Shown piece after piece: positions 1 through 6,250 of a DNA stretch of 8,398 nucleotides (position 1 is the stretch's first letter; the number at the start of each line of letters is the position of its first letter). Source of the stretch: DATCYX01 sp037444705 (GTDB lineage: Bacteria; Chloroflexota; Anaerolineae; Anaerolineales; UBA4823); the NCBI GenBank assembly GCA_037444705.1, contig JBBILY010000139.1, forward strand, positions 1 to 8,398. The letters are read 5' to 3'. Under the pieces are notes generated by a model that was not told the origin of the DNA, searched no databases, and was given only the letters and a program-made list of their open reading frames with translations. The position numbers and the translations under genes are program-made.

Positions 1-73
1 AGCGTTTTTGTTCTCGGGGGGCAGGTGTGACATCTGGTTTCGGGGCAGCCTTGGTTTCCGCGATTTCACTCAT
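1..73 (-). CDS. N-terminal fragment of the gene downstream of the cytochrome (probable membrane partner)
   Basis: Only the first 24 codons are in the window; the gene continues past base 1. ATG is at 73-71, preceded by a good Shine-Dalgarno AAGGAG 7 nt upstream (inside the last codons of the cytochrome gene), which makes the start credible despite the short visible length. The start overlaps the cytochrome stop (TGA, 68-66) by 8 nt in another frame, so the two genes are almost certainly co-transcribed and translationally coupled. The visible residues are hydrophilic and rich in Ala, Pro and Lys (begins MSEIAETKAA), with no membrane segment yet. In comparable loci a multiheme cytochrome with a C-terminal anchor is often followed by a cytochrome b561 or NapC-like quinone-interacting membrane protein with a short polar N-terminus. 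That identity is inference from context; the fragment itself shows no domain. Confidence 0.7.
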   Translation of the reverse strand, partial: MSEIAETKAAPKPDVTPAPREQKR

Positions 74-1188
74 GGGCTTGCTCCTTATTGCGCTTCAGGA
101 TGCGACGGGCGCCGTCAGTGGCGACAAACAATACCATTACGCCAAGCAGGGTGGGGATGAAGATCTGGTAGAACAAATTGACATAATAAACCACAGGATA
201 ATGTTCTGGGCTTGGGCGATAGTGGCTCAGCCAGGCATTGGGGAAATCGGCGCTGGCATCCGGGTGACATTTTCGACAGGTCGTAAGCAAGTTCTGTTTG
301 ATGACTTGACTTTCCGGGTCATCTACTTTACGCATGTTGTGTACGCCATGACAATCAATGCACACGGGTTTATTGGTTTGCTGGTCGGGGGCGATTTTCT
401 CGAACAACACCACGGTAGTTCCGTGGAAGTCGGAGATATACGTGTCGAAGACATCGGTACTGATGCCATATTTAGCCATCAATTCTTTATTGGCGTGGCA
501 TCGGGCGCAAATTTGAGGGGAGAACAGGTGAAATGGGCCCGTGGATGGACCTTGCACCNNNNNNNNNNNNNNNNNNNNNNNNGGTCGGCACATCGGGATT
601 GCCTTCGCCAATTAGAGCGCTGCCATGTACACTCTGAGCGTAGGTCTTGTAGATTTCTGAGTGACAACGTTCACAGGTCTTTGGGATGCGGGTGCGGGGC
701 TCATCGGGTGGGACCACGTTGTGCGCGCCGTGGCAATCCGTGCAGACGGCAGCGTTCTGGTTACCCGAAGCCAGCGCTTTCTGATGGACGCTATCTAGGG
801 CGGCTTCATACTTGTCCTGGTGACAGCGGGTACAGGCCGGATACATGCTCAGGGTTACTTCACGGCGGGTGTTGACGGCCAGTTTGGGGTGGGGATATCC
901 GGTTATATTCGTGTGGCATTGAACGCAGGCGTAGCCTGCTTTGCCGTGCACTGAGGCGTTATAGGTATCGGCGTCCACAGTCAAATAGAGGATCTCGCCG
1001 GAAGGCAGGGTGATCTGCTGGTCGGGTAAGCCATGACAGGACAAACAGGTCTCATTGGCAATGCCTGCAGTAGTAAACGCCGGGGACGAGGGTGATTCCG
1101 CCGAGCGAGCGTAGGCTTTGCCGACGACCAGAATGATCACACCTAGAAGGATAATAGCCAGACCTATGATTGCTTGTTTCGCCTTCAA
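66..1188 (-). CDS. Membrane-anchored multiheme cytochrome c (8 hemes visible, 9 likely), interrupted by an assembly gap
   Basis: An electron carrier expected on the outer face of the cytoplasmic membrane. A TTG start at 1188 is chosen because AGGAGG lies 8 nt upstream; an upstream in-frame TTG at 1215 has no such site. Residues 5-23 form a hydrophobic N-terminal helix (signal or anchor). Before the gap, CxxCH sites are at residues 48, 88, 119, 149 and 172; after it come CARCH, CIDCHGVH and CRKCHPD, giving eight. Recurrent Ser/Phe-His-Gly motifs (SVHG, SVHQ, DFHG) resemble distal heme ligands of the c554/NrfH-like multiheme families. The C-terminus has a second hydrophobic helix (roughly VNLFYQIFIPTLLGVMVLF) followed by a basic tail, so the protein may be anchored at both ends. 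About 374 residues are expected. The frames on the two sides of the N run do not match, so the gap is mis-sized rather than the gene being broken. Family and location are well supported; the electron donor and acceptor are unknown. Confidence 0.9.
559..582. other. Assembly gap of 24 Ns inside the cytochrome gene
   Basis: A run of 24 undetermined bases. On the minus strand the left reading frame ends on a codon boundary (Thr, 585-583), while the right frame needs two bases to complete its first codon (NNG, 560-558). The true length must therefore be 2 modulo 3, not 24. The flanks (NPDVPT before, VQGPSTGPF after) suggest a missing CxxCHGxH heme site plus one residue, which would be 26 bases. 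Confidence 0.95.
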
Positions 1189-1196
1189 TGAATTTG

Positions 1197-1202
1197 CCTC
1201 CT
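1197..1202 (-). promoter_or_regulatory. Shine-Dalgarno that sets the TTG start of the cytochrome gene
   Basis: AGGAGG on the minus strand ends 8 nt before TTG 1188-1186. No in-frame ATG or GTG lies close to it, and the sequence after the TTG goes directly into the hydrophobic helix. This is what decides the start. Confidence 0.75.
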
Positions 1203-1251
1203 GATGGTCTGACAATTAGATCATTGAGCCGCTGCAAGCGTTTATTGCGAT

Positions 1252-1264
1252 GGGTATTATACCC
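1252..1264 (-). promoter_or_regulatory. Candidate -10 box of the cytochrome operon inside a 13-bp palindrome (possible operator)
   Basis: The minus strand carries TATAAT at 1261-1256, about 68 nt upstream of the TTG start. It lies inside a perfect inverted repeat GGGTAT-T-ATACCC (1252-1264). I see no good -35 hexamer at 16-18 bp, so the promoter may depend on an activator, or the match may be chance. A short symmetric site over a -10 box is a typical repressor operator, and the divergent XRE-cupin regulator is the nearest candidate to bind it. Binding is inference. Confidence 0.4.
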
Positions 1265-1400
1265 CAAGGATAAGAGGGAGATTAGGATGATCAACCCATT
1301 TTTGTGTGATAAAAATAACAATTTGCGGTAAACATCAGCCAGAGCATGCCCTAAGGCTTATTTTTTGCGGCCTGAATGGATGAGAGGTTTGATAAGGTTG

Positions 1401-1406
1401 TATAAT
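1401..1406 (+). promoter_or_regulatory. Candidate -10 box for the XRE-cupin regulator
   Basis: A consensus TATAAT lies 41 nt upstream of ATG 1448. The -35 region is poor: nothing close to TTGACA occurs at 16-18 bp spacing. TTGATA at 1389-1394 is too near to serve. The hexamer alone is modest evidence, but its distance from the start codon is right. Confidence 0.4.
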
Positions 1407-1447
1407 TCGATCTGATAGAGTGGAAAATAGGAGAATGGAGGCAAAAG

Positions 1448-2074
1448 ATGGAGTTATATGAGCGTGATGCTCATGCCATTGACGTGGGTAACCGCCTGCG
1501 CGAATTGAGGTTGGAGCGCGGTATGTCCATGCGAGCGCTGGCGCGTGCGAGCGGTCTTTCTACGAACGCTCTGAGCATGATCGAACGGGCGCGCACTTCG
1601 CCCTCGGTGAGCACACTTTATAAGATCGCCGAGGCTCTGGGAGTGCCGATTACCGCCTTCTTCCGCATGGAGCCACCGAAACAGACGATTGTATTCCGCA
1701 AAGGCAATGAGCGCTCGCGGGTGACCTTTCCGCGTGGGATTTGGGAAGGGCTCGGAGGGGAATCTTTTATCGGGGGCATGGAACCCTTGTTGCTCACTTT
1801 AGAGCCAGGGGCAAACAGTGGCCAATATGCCATGATGCATAGTGGGGATGAATTTGTCCTGTGTCTTGGGGGCCAACTGGAATATGAGGTTGAGAAGCAG
1901 CGATTTTTATTAGAAGGCGGGGATAGTCTCCTTTTTGCAGCCCGCCTGCAGCATCGCTGGCGCAATGCTTATAAGGGCACGACGCGCGTACTCATCGTTC
2001 TCTCGGGTTTCAATCGGGGAGAACATCCCAGTGAATATCATCTACACCCCGGTGAGGAAGATGTCGCCGATTAA
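1448..2074 (+). CDS. XRE-family HTH transcriptional regulator with C-terminal cupin domain
   Basis: A cytosolic DNA-binding regulator of 208 residues, a usual length for the HTH-cupin family. The start is ATG 1448 with GGAGG 6 nt upstream. Residues 16-71 form a lambda-repressor-like helix-turn-helix (RELRLERGMSMRALARASGLS, split here as REL...GLS, then TNALSMIERARTSPSVSTLYKIA), including the typical Ser-Pro-Ser turn. Residues about 112-190 form a cupin_2 barrel. His131 and Glu135 (HSGDE) and His169 and Asn173 (HRWRN) sit where the two cupin motifs place metal or ligand contacts, although the Pro usual in motif 2 is replaced by Ala. Relatives sense small molecules and repress nearby metabolic genes. 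Divergence from the cytochrome operon makes that the likely target, together with itself; this is inference. The gene converges on the DegV gene with only 14 nt between the stop codons and no obvious terminator hairpin there. Confidence 0.92.
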   Translation: MELYERDAHAIDVGNRLRELRLERGMSMRALARASGLSTNALSMIERARTSPSVSTLYKIAEALGVPITAFFRMEPPKQTIVFRKGNERSRVTFPRGIWEGLGGESFIGGMEPLLLTLEPGANSGQYAMMHSGDEFVLCLGGQLEYEVEKQRFLLEGGDSLLFAARLQHRWRNAYKGTTRVLIVLSGFNRGEHPSEYHLHPGEEDVAD

Positions 2075-2088
2075 GCGGCCAGATGTAT

Positions 2089-2958
2089 TTAGTTGTTTCT
2101 AACAGGATAATAGCACAGGCCAGCGGTTCCAGGTCCGGAGTGTACACCCAGGGCGGGGGAGAGTTCAGCGATCAATGATTCTACACAGGTGAGGCGCTGC
2201 TCAATCAGCGCCTTGATTTTTTCGACTTCTTCCCGCGCCGCGGCGTGGACATAGGCGATTTTAATTTTGCCCATATACCCCACAATAGACTCAACTTTCT
2301 CCGCCATCATCTGATAGGCGCGGTTGCGGCTGCGCGCTGTCCCCAGGGCTACAATCACCCCATCTTCCATGCTGATGATGGGTTTGATATTGAGCAATGT
2401 CCCAACCAGATGCTTGGCTTTGCCGATTCTCCCGCCCATGTAGAGATATTTAAGGGTATCCGCAGTTTGCAGCATGCGGGTGATCGGGATCATGGATCTC
2501 ACTTTTTCCAGAATCTCCTCCAGAGATTTCCCTGCCAGGACGCTGCGCGCCGCTTCGATAACCATCCAACCCTGACACATCGAGACGTTAAGGGTATCAA
2601 TCACCTCGATGCGTAGGCGAGGGAGAAGTTCTCGCGCCATAGATTGAGCGGTTTTGGCGGCCTGGTAAGCCCCACTGCCTTTGGAGGTCATATGTATGCT
2701 GACCACTTGCCTCACCCCTTGCTCGGCCAGATTCTTATAGGTTTCCAGGTAGTCTCCTGGCCCTGGGCTGGCGGTCTTAGGTAGTTCTTTGGCGGTAGGT
2801 AACCAGCGGTAAAACTCCTCGCGCTGGATGGTGACTAAATCGCGGAGGACTTCCTGGCCACGATGGAGGTAGTAAGGCACCCAATGGATGTTGAGAGCCT
2901 CTAATAAGGCTTCTGGAATGCTGGCAGCGCTATCGGTAACAATTGCGATTTTAGACAC
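2089..2958 (-). CDS. DegV family (EDD fold) fatty-acid-binding protein
   Basis: A cytosolic lipid-binding protein of 289 residues, close to the usual size of about 280. Family members such as FakB bind an acyl chain and present it to a fatty acid kinase (FakA) for phosphorylation. No kinase gene is visible here. Numbering from GTG 2958: TDSAAS (8-13), TASPGPGDY (62-70), HMTSKGSGAYQ (89-99), DTLNVSMCQG (121-130), LKYLYMGGRIGK (169-180) and a C-terminal HSGPGTAG, all in the expected DegV order. The frame stays open 17 codons further to ATG 3009. I prefer GTG 2958 because the protein then begins directly with the first strand (SKIAIVTDS), a GAGG lies 5 nt upstream, and a TATAAT box falls inside the extension. 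The family is secure; which fatty acid it binds cannot be read from sequence. Confidence 0.93.
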   Translation of the reverse strand: MSKIAIVTDSAASIPEALLEALNIHWVPYYLHRGQEVLRDLVTIQREEFYRWLPTAKELPKTASPGPGDYLETYKNLAEQGVRQVVSIHMTSKGSGAYQAAKTAQSMARELLPRLRIEVIDTLNVSMCQGWMVIEAARSVLAGKSLEEILEKVRSMIPITRMLQTADTLKYLYMGGRIGKAKHLVGTLLNIKPIISMEDGVIVALGTARSRNRAYQMMAEKVESIVGYMGKIKIAYVHAAAREEVEKIKALIEQRLTCVESLIAELSPALGVHSGPGTAGLCYYPVRNN

Positions 2959-2992
2959 GGCAACCTCATGATCAAGAGAGAAATCTATCAAC

Positions 2993-2998
2993 ATTATA
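2993..2998 (-). promoter_or_regulatory. Candidate -10 box for the DegV gene
   Basis: TATAAT on the minus strand lies 34 nt upstream of GTG 2958. No convincing -35 hexamer is found. Its position inside the alternative N-terminal extension argues that the extension is not translated. Confidence 0.4.
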
Positions 2999-3033
2999 CA
3001 TTGGATCATCCTCTGAGGTTATATATTAATTAG

Positions 3034-3042
3034 TGGTAGAAT
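3034..3042 (+). promoter_or_regulatory. Extended -10 promoter for the GAF/HD-GYP gene
   Basis: TGGTAGAAT matches the extended -10 form TGnTAnAAT, which can work without a strong -35. It faces the 3151 gene and would start a leader of roughly 100 nt near base 3049. It lies back to back with the DegV promoter in the divergent intergenic region. Confidence 0.4.
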
Positions 3043-3058
3043 ATGACTAACATGGCAG

Positions 3059-3146
3059 TACCTCCGAGAGAGCCCAGACCTTAAGGGGAAAGTGCTTGGG
3101 TTGTTGGTGTAATTGGTTAGTGAATTCAGGTGCGATCTGGGAGGTG
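3059..3146 (+). promoter_or_regulatory. Leader with a possible Shine-Dalgarno-masking pairing
   Basis: The Shine-Dalgarno of the 3151 gene (GGAGGTG, 3140-3146) is complementary to TACCTCC at 3059-3065, close to the predicted 5' end of the transcript: six Watson-Crick pairs plus one G-U. Such a long-range stem would hide the ribosome site. I recognise no known riboswitch class, and a 6-7 base match in about 90 nt can occur by chance. Confidence 0.2.
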
Positions 3147-3150
3147 AACT

Positions 3151-5229
3151 ATGATAGGCCAGGATTTAAACAAAGAAACTGAGAGGGGGAGGGAACGGTT
3201 ATCCGCGTTACTGGATACGCTTGTTGATCTCACTTCAGTACACGAATTGCCCACCTTGTTGGAAACAATTGTTGAGAGAGCCACGCGCCTGACGCAGTCT
3301 GCAGGAGGGTTATTATATCTCTGTGATCCTGAACAGAGAGCGCTGCATTGTGTGGTCAGTCACCATCCGTTGGGAGCCTATAGCGGTGTGTCGCTTAAAT
3401 ATGGCGAGGGAGCCGCAGGTCTCGTGGCGGAGACAGGGGAAGCCCTAATTATTGAAGACTATCGCACCTGGGAGGGTCGAGCCCCGGTTTATCAGGATGA
3501 ACCTGTGCATGCCGTCTTAAGCGCCCCAATGATTTGGCGTGGAGACACCATTGGTGTGATCCAGGTGTTTCATCAAGAGCAACAGCGGCAATTTAGTCCC
3601 GAGGACCTGGATGTGTTGATGATGTTCGCTCGCCAGGCTGCTGTGGCGGTAGAAAACGCGCGGCTACTGAGCGAGGCGCGGCAACATGCCCTTAGACAAG
3701 AAGCACTCTACCGCATGATCGCCATCGCCTTCCAATCGGATGAAATAACCGCTCTACTCAGGGTGGCCTTAGAGCAACCTGCCCAGGCTTTAGGGGCAGC
3801 GCTGGGGCTTGGAGAAATGGAAGGCAATCTGGTGCTTTATCATCTTTCACCGCAGGCAGGGGAGACGCTTGCCAAAGGCGTGAGCGCTCTGACGGGTGAG
3901 AAGAGATCTTTGATTGCCGTCAATAACTGGCAAGAAGTTGAACCAAGTGCCACTGCGTTGGCGGCGAAGATGAGGAGCACAGGCATTGGGGCAGCGCTGT
4001 TAGCGCCTATCTGGCTCAAAGGCCGGCCTGTGGGTTTCTTGTGCCTGGCAGATGCTCAACCTCGCTGGTGGACGCATGAGGAGAAAGCCTTTCTAGAGGC
4101 GGTCGTCAGCCAGGTGAGCACGGCAGCGGAACGCATCCATTATATTCAGGAGATGAAGAAAACCGCAGAGAAGATGGATGGTTTGGCATCCATAAGCGAA
4201 CAGTTGAACTGCCTTTGGGATTACAAGCAGGTGCTGAACCTGGTTGGCGAAGGCGCCAAAGCCCTGGCGGATACGCCGCGCGTGGCGCTCTTTCTGCGCC
4301 AGGCAAACGGGCAGGTAGAGGCGGCCTGGTTTAGTGGTGTTAGCCATGCTTATGCCGAACGTGTCGCCAAGCGCGAAACGGACCTCTCCGAGCCTTTGCT
4401 CCTGAGCCTCAAGACACCCCGCTTTATTCAGAGTGGCTCCCATCGTTCCAAGGATGTTGCCCTGGCCGAGATGTTGGAAGCCAAAACGTTTCATGCTGTC
4501 AGCCTTTGGCCGCTGATCCTCGAGAATCAAGTGAGCGGTGTGCTGGTGTGTTATCATGATACCCCTCGTCTCTGGTCAGGGAGTGAGAAAGAATTTATGC
4601 AGGCGTTCACCCGTCAGGCTGCGGTAGCGATACGCAATGCACATTTATGTGCCCAGTTAGAGGATAACTATCTGCAAACCGCCCTGAACCTGGCAGCCAT
4701 GATCGAACGGCGCGAGGCTTCGCGGGTGGATAACCGCACCTTGGCGCAGTGGGCAGAAGAAATCGCACGGGTGCTGGGTCTTTCATCCGAAGAGCAGGCC
4801 GCCGTGCGTTGGGCAGCCTTGCTCCATGATATTGGGAAGAGGGTCATCCCAGAACCCTTACTCCAGAAAAAGGAAGCGCTTACTGAGGAAGATTGGGCTT
4901 TAATTCGTCAGGCTCCACTCGATGGCGAGAAGATGCTGGAGGCGATTCCGAGCCTGCGCGAGGCGGCGCGTTTGGTGCGCCATTTTCGTGAGCGCTATGA
5001 TGGCAGTGGCTATCCGGATGGCCTGAGAGGGGAACAAATCCCCCTGGGGGCGCGCATCCTGGCTGTGGTGGATGCCTTTTGGGCGATGGTGGACACAAGG
5101 CCTTATAAACCGCCCCGCTCGCCCCAGGAAGCCATCCTGGAACTGAAGCGAGGCGCCGGCCGCCAGTTTGACCCACGCGTAGTGGCGGCGTTTCTAAGAA
5201 CAGCAGGCCGTCACTTGCCATTGCAATGA
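3151..5229 (+). CDS. Cytosolic three-GAF sensor protein with C-terminal degenerate HD-GYP domain
   Basis: A 692-residue signalling protein with no signal peptide or membrane helix. The start is ATG 3151 with GGAGGTG 4 nt upstream. Three GAF domains lie in tandem at about 25-180, 190-335 and 345-505; each ends in a helix like FARQAAVAVENARLL or FTRQAAVAIRNAHL that would carry the signal onward. Residues 510-690 are an HD-GYP domain. HDIGK (559-563) and the GYP loop DGSGYPDGL (617-625) are intact, and Asp641 and Glu519 are kept. Other expected metal ligands are replaced: the HSxRV His by Asp527, the HPxxG His by Ala588, and the HHE pair by Phe612-Arg613; the second Asp of DxFDAM is Trp644. Intact relatives hydrolyse cyclic di-GMP. 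This one may be inactive, altered, or a binding partner only. It converges on the metalloenzyme gene with 13 nt between stops. The architecture is clear; ligands and activity are unknown. Confidence 0.92.
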   Translation: MIGQDLNKETERGRERLSALLDTLVDLTSVHELPTLLETIVERATRLTQSAGGLLYLCDPEQRALHCVVSHHPLGAYSGVSLKYGEGAAGLVAETGEALIIEDYRTWEGRAPVYQDEPVHAVLSAPMIWRGDTIGVIQVFHQEQQRQFSPEDLDVLMMFARQAAVAVENARLLSEARQHALRQEALYRMIAIAFQSDEITALLRVALEQPAQALGAALGLGEMEGNLVLYHLSPQAGETLAKGVSALTGEKRSLIAVNNWQEVEPSATALAAKMRSTGIGAALLAPIWLKGRPVGFLCLADAQPRWWTHEEKAFLEAVVSQVSTAAERIHYIQEMKKTAEKMDGLASISEQLNCLWDYKQVLNLVGEGAKALADTPRVALFLRQANGQVEAAWFSGVSHAYAERVAKRETDLSEPLLLSLKTPRFIQSGSHRSKDVALAEMLEAKTFHAVSLWPLILENQVSGVLVCYHDTPRLWSGSEKEFMQAFTRQAAVAIRNAHLCAQLEDNYLQTALNLAAMIERREASRVDNRTLAQWAEEIARVLGLSSEEQAAVRWAALLHDIGKRVIPEPLLQKKEALTEEDWALIRQAPLDGEKMLEAIPSLREAARLVRHFRERYDGSGYPDGLRGEQIPLGARILAVVDAFWAMVDTRPYKPPRSPQEAILELKRGAGRQFDPRVVAAFLRTAGRHLPLQ

Positions 5230-5242
5230 AGGGCCTCAGCGC

Positions 5243-6250
5243 TTATAGCCCAAGATAGCTCAGCATAGCAGGGGCAATGTCACTCAGGTCGGGTTGAATT
5301 TGACCAGGCCATGGCTGCTGTGGGTGGGGAGGGTCAGGGGTGGGGTCTTGGGAAATGGGGCGAGTTCTGGCACTATGCCACAGGTTATGCAAAAAGGTTT
5401 GGCGCAGGTGCGGAGCGCCGATCAGCAATAACGGTACGGGGTTATGGGTATGGCGACGGGTGGAGAGGTCTTCCAGGTTTCCATGGTCTGAGGTGAGCAA
5501 GATTAAACCAGATGCCTCATCCCAGGCTTCTAGCAACCCCCCTATCACTCCATCCAGGGTTTCCAACAAGGAGCAGGCAGATAGCATGTCCTGACGATGG
5601 CCAGCGTAATCGCTCAGCCAATATTCGAAGAAAGCCAAATCGTAGCCGCTTGCCAGGGTCGCCAATCGTCTACCCGCCTTAACCGGGGATAGGAGCGGGG
5701 TATCTGTTAACCCTAAATGTTCGCGCCAACCTTGGGCGGTGAAATCGGCCGCCAATGCAGTGCCGAGGCTGAGATCCGCAGCCGTTTTTAGCGACAGGCC
5801 AGCGCTGACCGCGGCTAAAGGAATGGCGGAGTATATGCGATAACCGGAGGCGATGGCAGCAAAGTAGCGTGGGGGGTAGGCGTTTAGCAGCGCCACAGAG
5901 CGTCCGCCTTTTCGCAAGGCGTTAAACACGTTGCCGTTGCGCAGGAATTCGGCGATGGGCGGGTTGGGTTTAGGGCCATAGTGGTATCCCAGTCTGGCGG
6001 GGATATTAATCCCGGTGAGCAGGGTGGCCTGTCCGCTGGCCGATTGGGGTAATCCAGAAACTCCCAGGTTGGCATCCAGCGCCAGCAGGCTGGCATGCGG
6101 GGTTTCCAGCCCAGGCTGATCGGGCAAGAGCAAGCGCTTTCCCCCTAGCAGGCTTTGCAGGTTGGGCATGGAGGCGCCAGCCAGGGGGTTAGTGGCGGGA
6201 TCATCCTTGCCCAAGCCTACGCCATCAAGAAATAGAAACAGCAGCCTCAT
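5243..6250 (-). CDS. Alkaline-phosphatase-superfamily metalloenzyme (phosphoglycerate mutase/phosphopentomutase-like)
   Basis: A predicted cytosolic two-metal phosphotransferase or phosphatase of 335 residues. Metal and nucleophile signatures appear in superfamily order: LDGVGLG (8-14, Asp9 a metal ligand), GLPQSASGQATLLTG (66-80, with Ser70 aligning to the nucleophile Ser of iPGM NSEVGH), SDYAGH, TSDHGNLED and HTHNPVPLLL. It is much shorter than iPGM (about 510) and somewhat shorter than phosphopentomutase (about 390), so the cap domain is small and it belongs to the uncharacterised metalloenzyme-domain group rather than to either enzyme. Residues 292-321 are an unusual Pro-, Gln- and His-rich stretch just before the terminal LSDIAPAMLSYLGL. 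ATG 6250 overlaps the methyltransferase by 26 nt and has no clear Shine-Dalgarno, pointing to translational coupling. The superfamily is sure; the substrate is not known. Confidence 0.88.
   Translation of the reverse strand: MRLLFLFLDGVGLGKDDPATNPLAGASMPNLQSLLGGKRLLLPDQPGLETPHASLLALDANLGVSGLPQSASGQATLLTGINIPARLGYHYGPKPNPPIAEFLRNGNVFNALRKGGRSVALLNAYPPRYFAAIASGYRIYSAIPLAAVSAGLSLKTAADLSLGTALAADFTAQGWREHLGLTDTPLLSPVKAGRRLATLASGYDLAFFEYWLSDYAGHRQDMLSACSLLETLDGVIGGLLEAWDEASGLILLTSDHGNLEDLSTRRHTHNPVPLLLIGAPHLRQTFLHNLWHSARTRPISQDPTPDPPHPQQPWPGQIQPDLSDIAPAMLSYLGL
5322..5360 (+). other. G-tract cluster (potential G-quadruplex) on the plus strand
   Basis: Seven runs of three or four Gs occur at 5322-5324, 5326-5329, 5331-5333, 5337-5340, 5342-5345, 5350-5352 and 5357-5360, with loops of 1 to 4 nt. 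This more than meets the usual G3+N1-7 quadruplex rule. It lies opposite the codons for the Pro-rich stretch of the metalloenzyme. It is on the non-template side for any transcript reading through from the GAF/HD-GYP gene, whose stop is about 93 nt upstream. Confidence 0.6.

Noticed and set aside
27..875. Long plus-strand open frame of 282 codons crossing the gap
   Set aside because: It is antisense to the multiheme cytochrome. Its product has no recognisable domain and becomes Arg/Cys-rich after the Ns. The opposite strand carries a full set of CxxCH motifs.
1052..1321. Minus-strand frame starting with a hydrophobic stretch (MLFLSHKNGLIILISLL)
   Set aside because: It overlaps the start of the cytochrome gene in another frame, has no Shine-Dalgarno, and its downstream part reads as frame-shifted cytochrome sequence.
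1326..1370. Terminator-like T-run after AAGGCTTA in the first divergent region
   Set aside because: Only a four-base stem (AGCC/GGCT) with a long loop precedes the T-run, and no gene ends there.
2089..3009. Longer DegV protein starting at ATG 3009
   Set aside because: The extra 17 residues match nothing in the family, the ribosome site would touch the ATG with no spacing, and a TATAAT box lies inside the extension. GTG 2958 is preferred.
4093..4557. Minus-strand frame of 154 codons inside the GAF/HD-GYP gene
   Set aside because: It is antisense to a clear three-GAF protein and has no domain or ribosome site. It is an overlap artefact.
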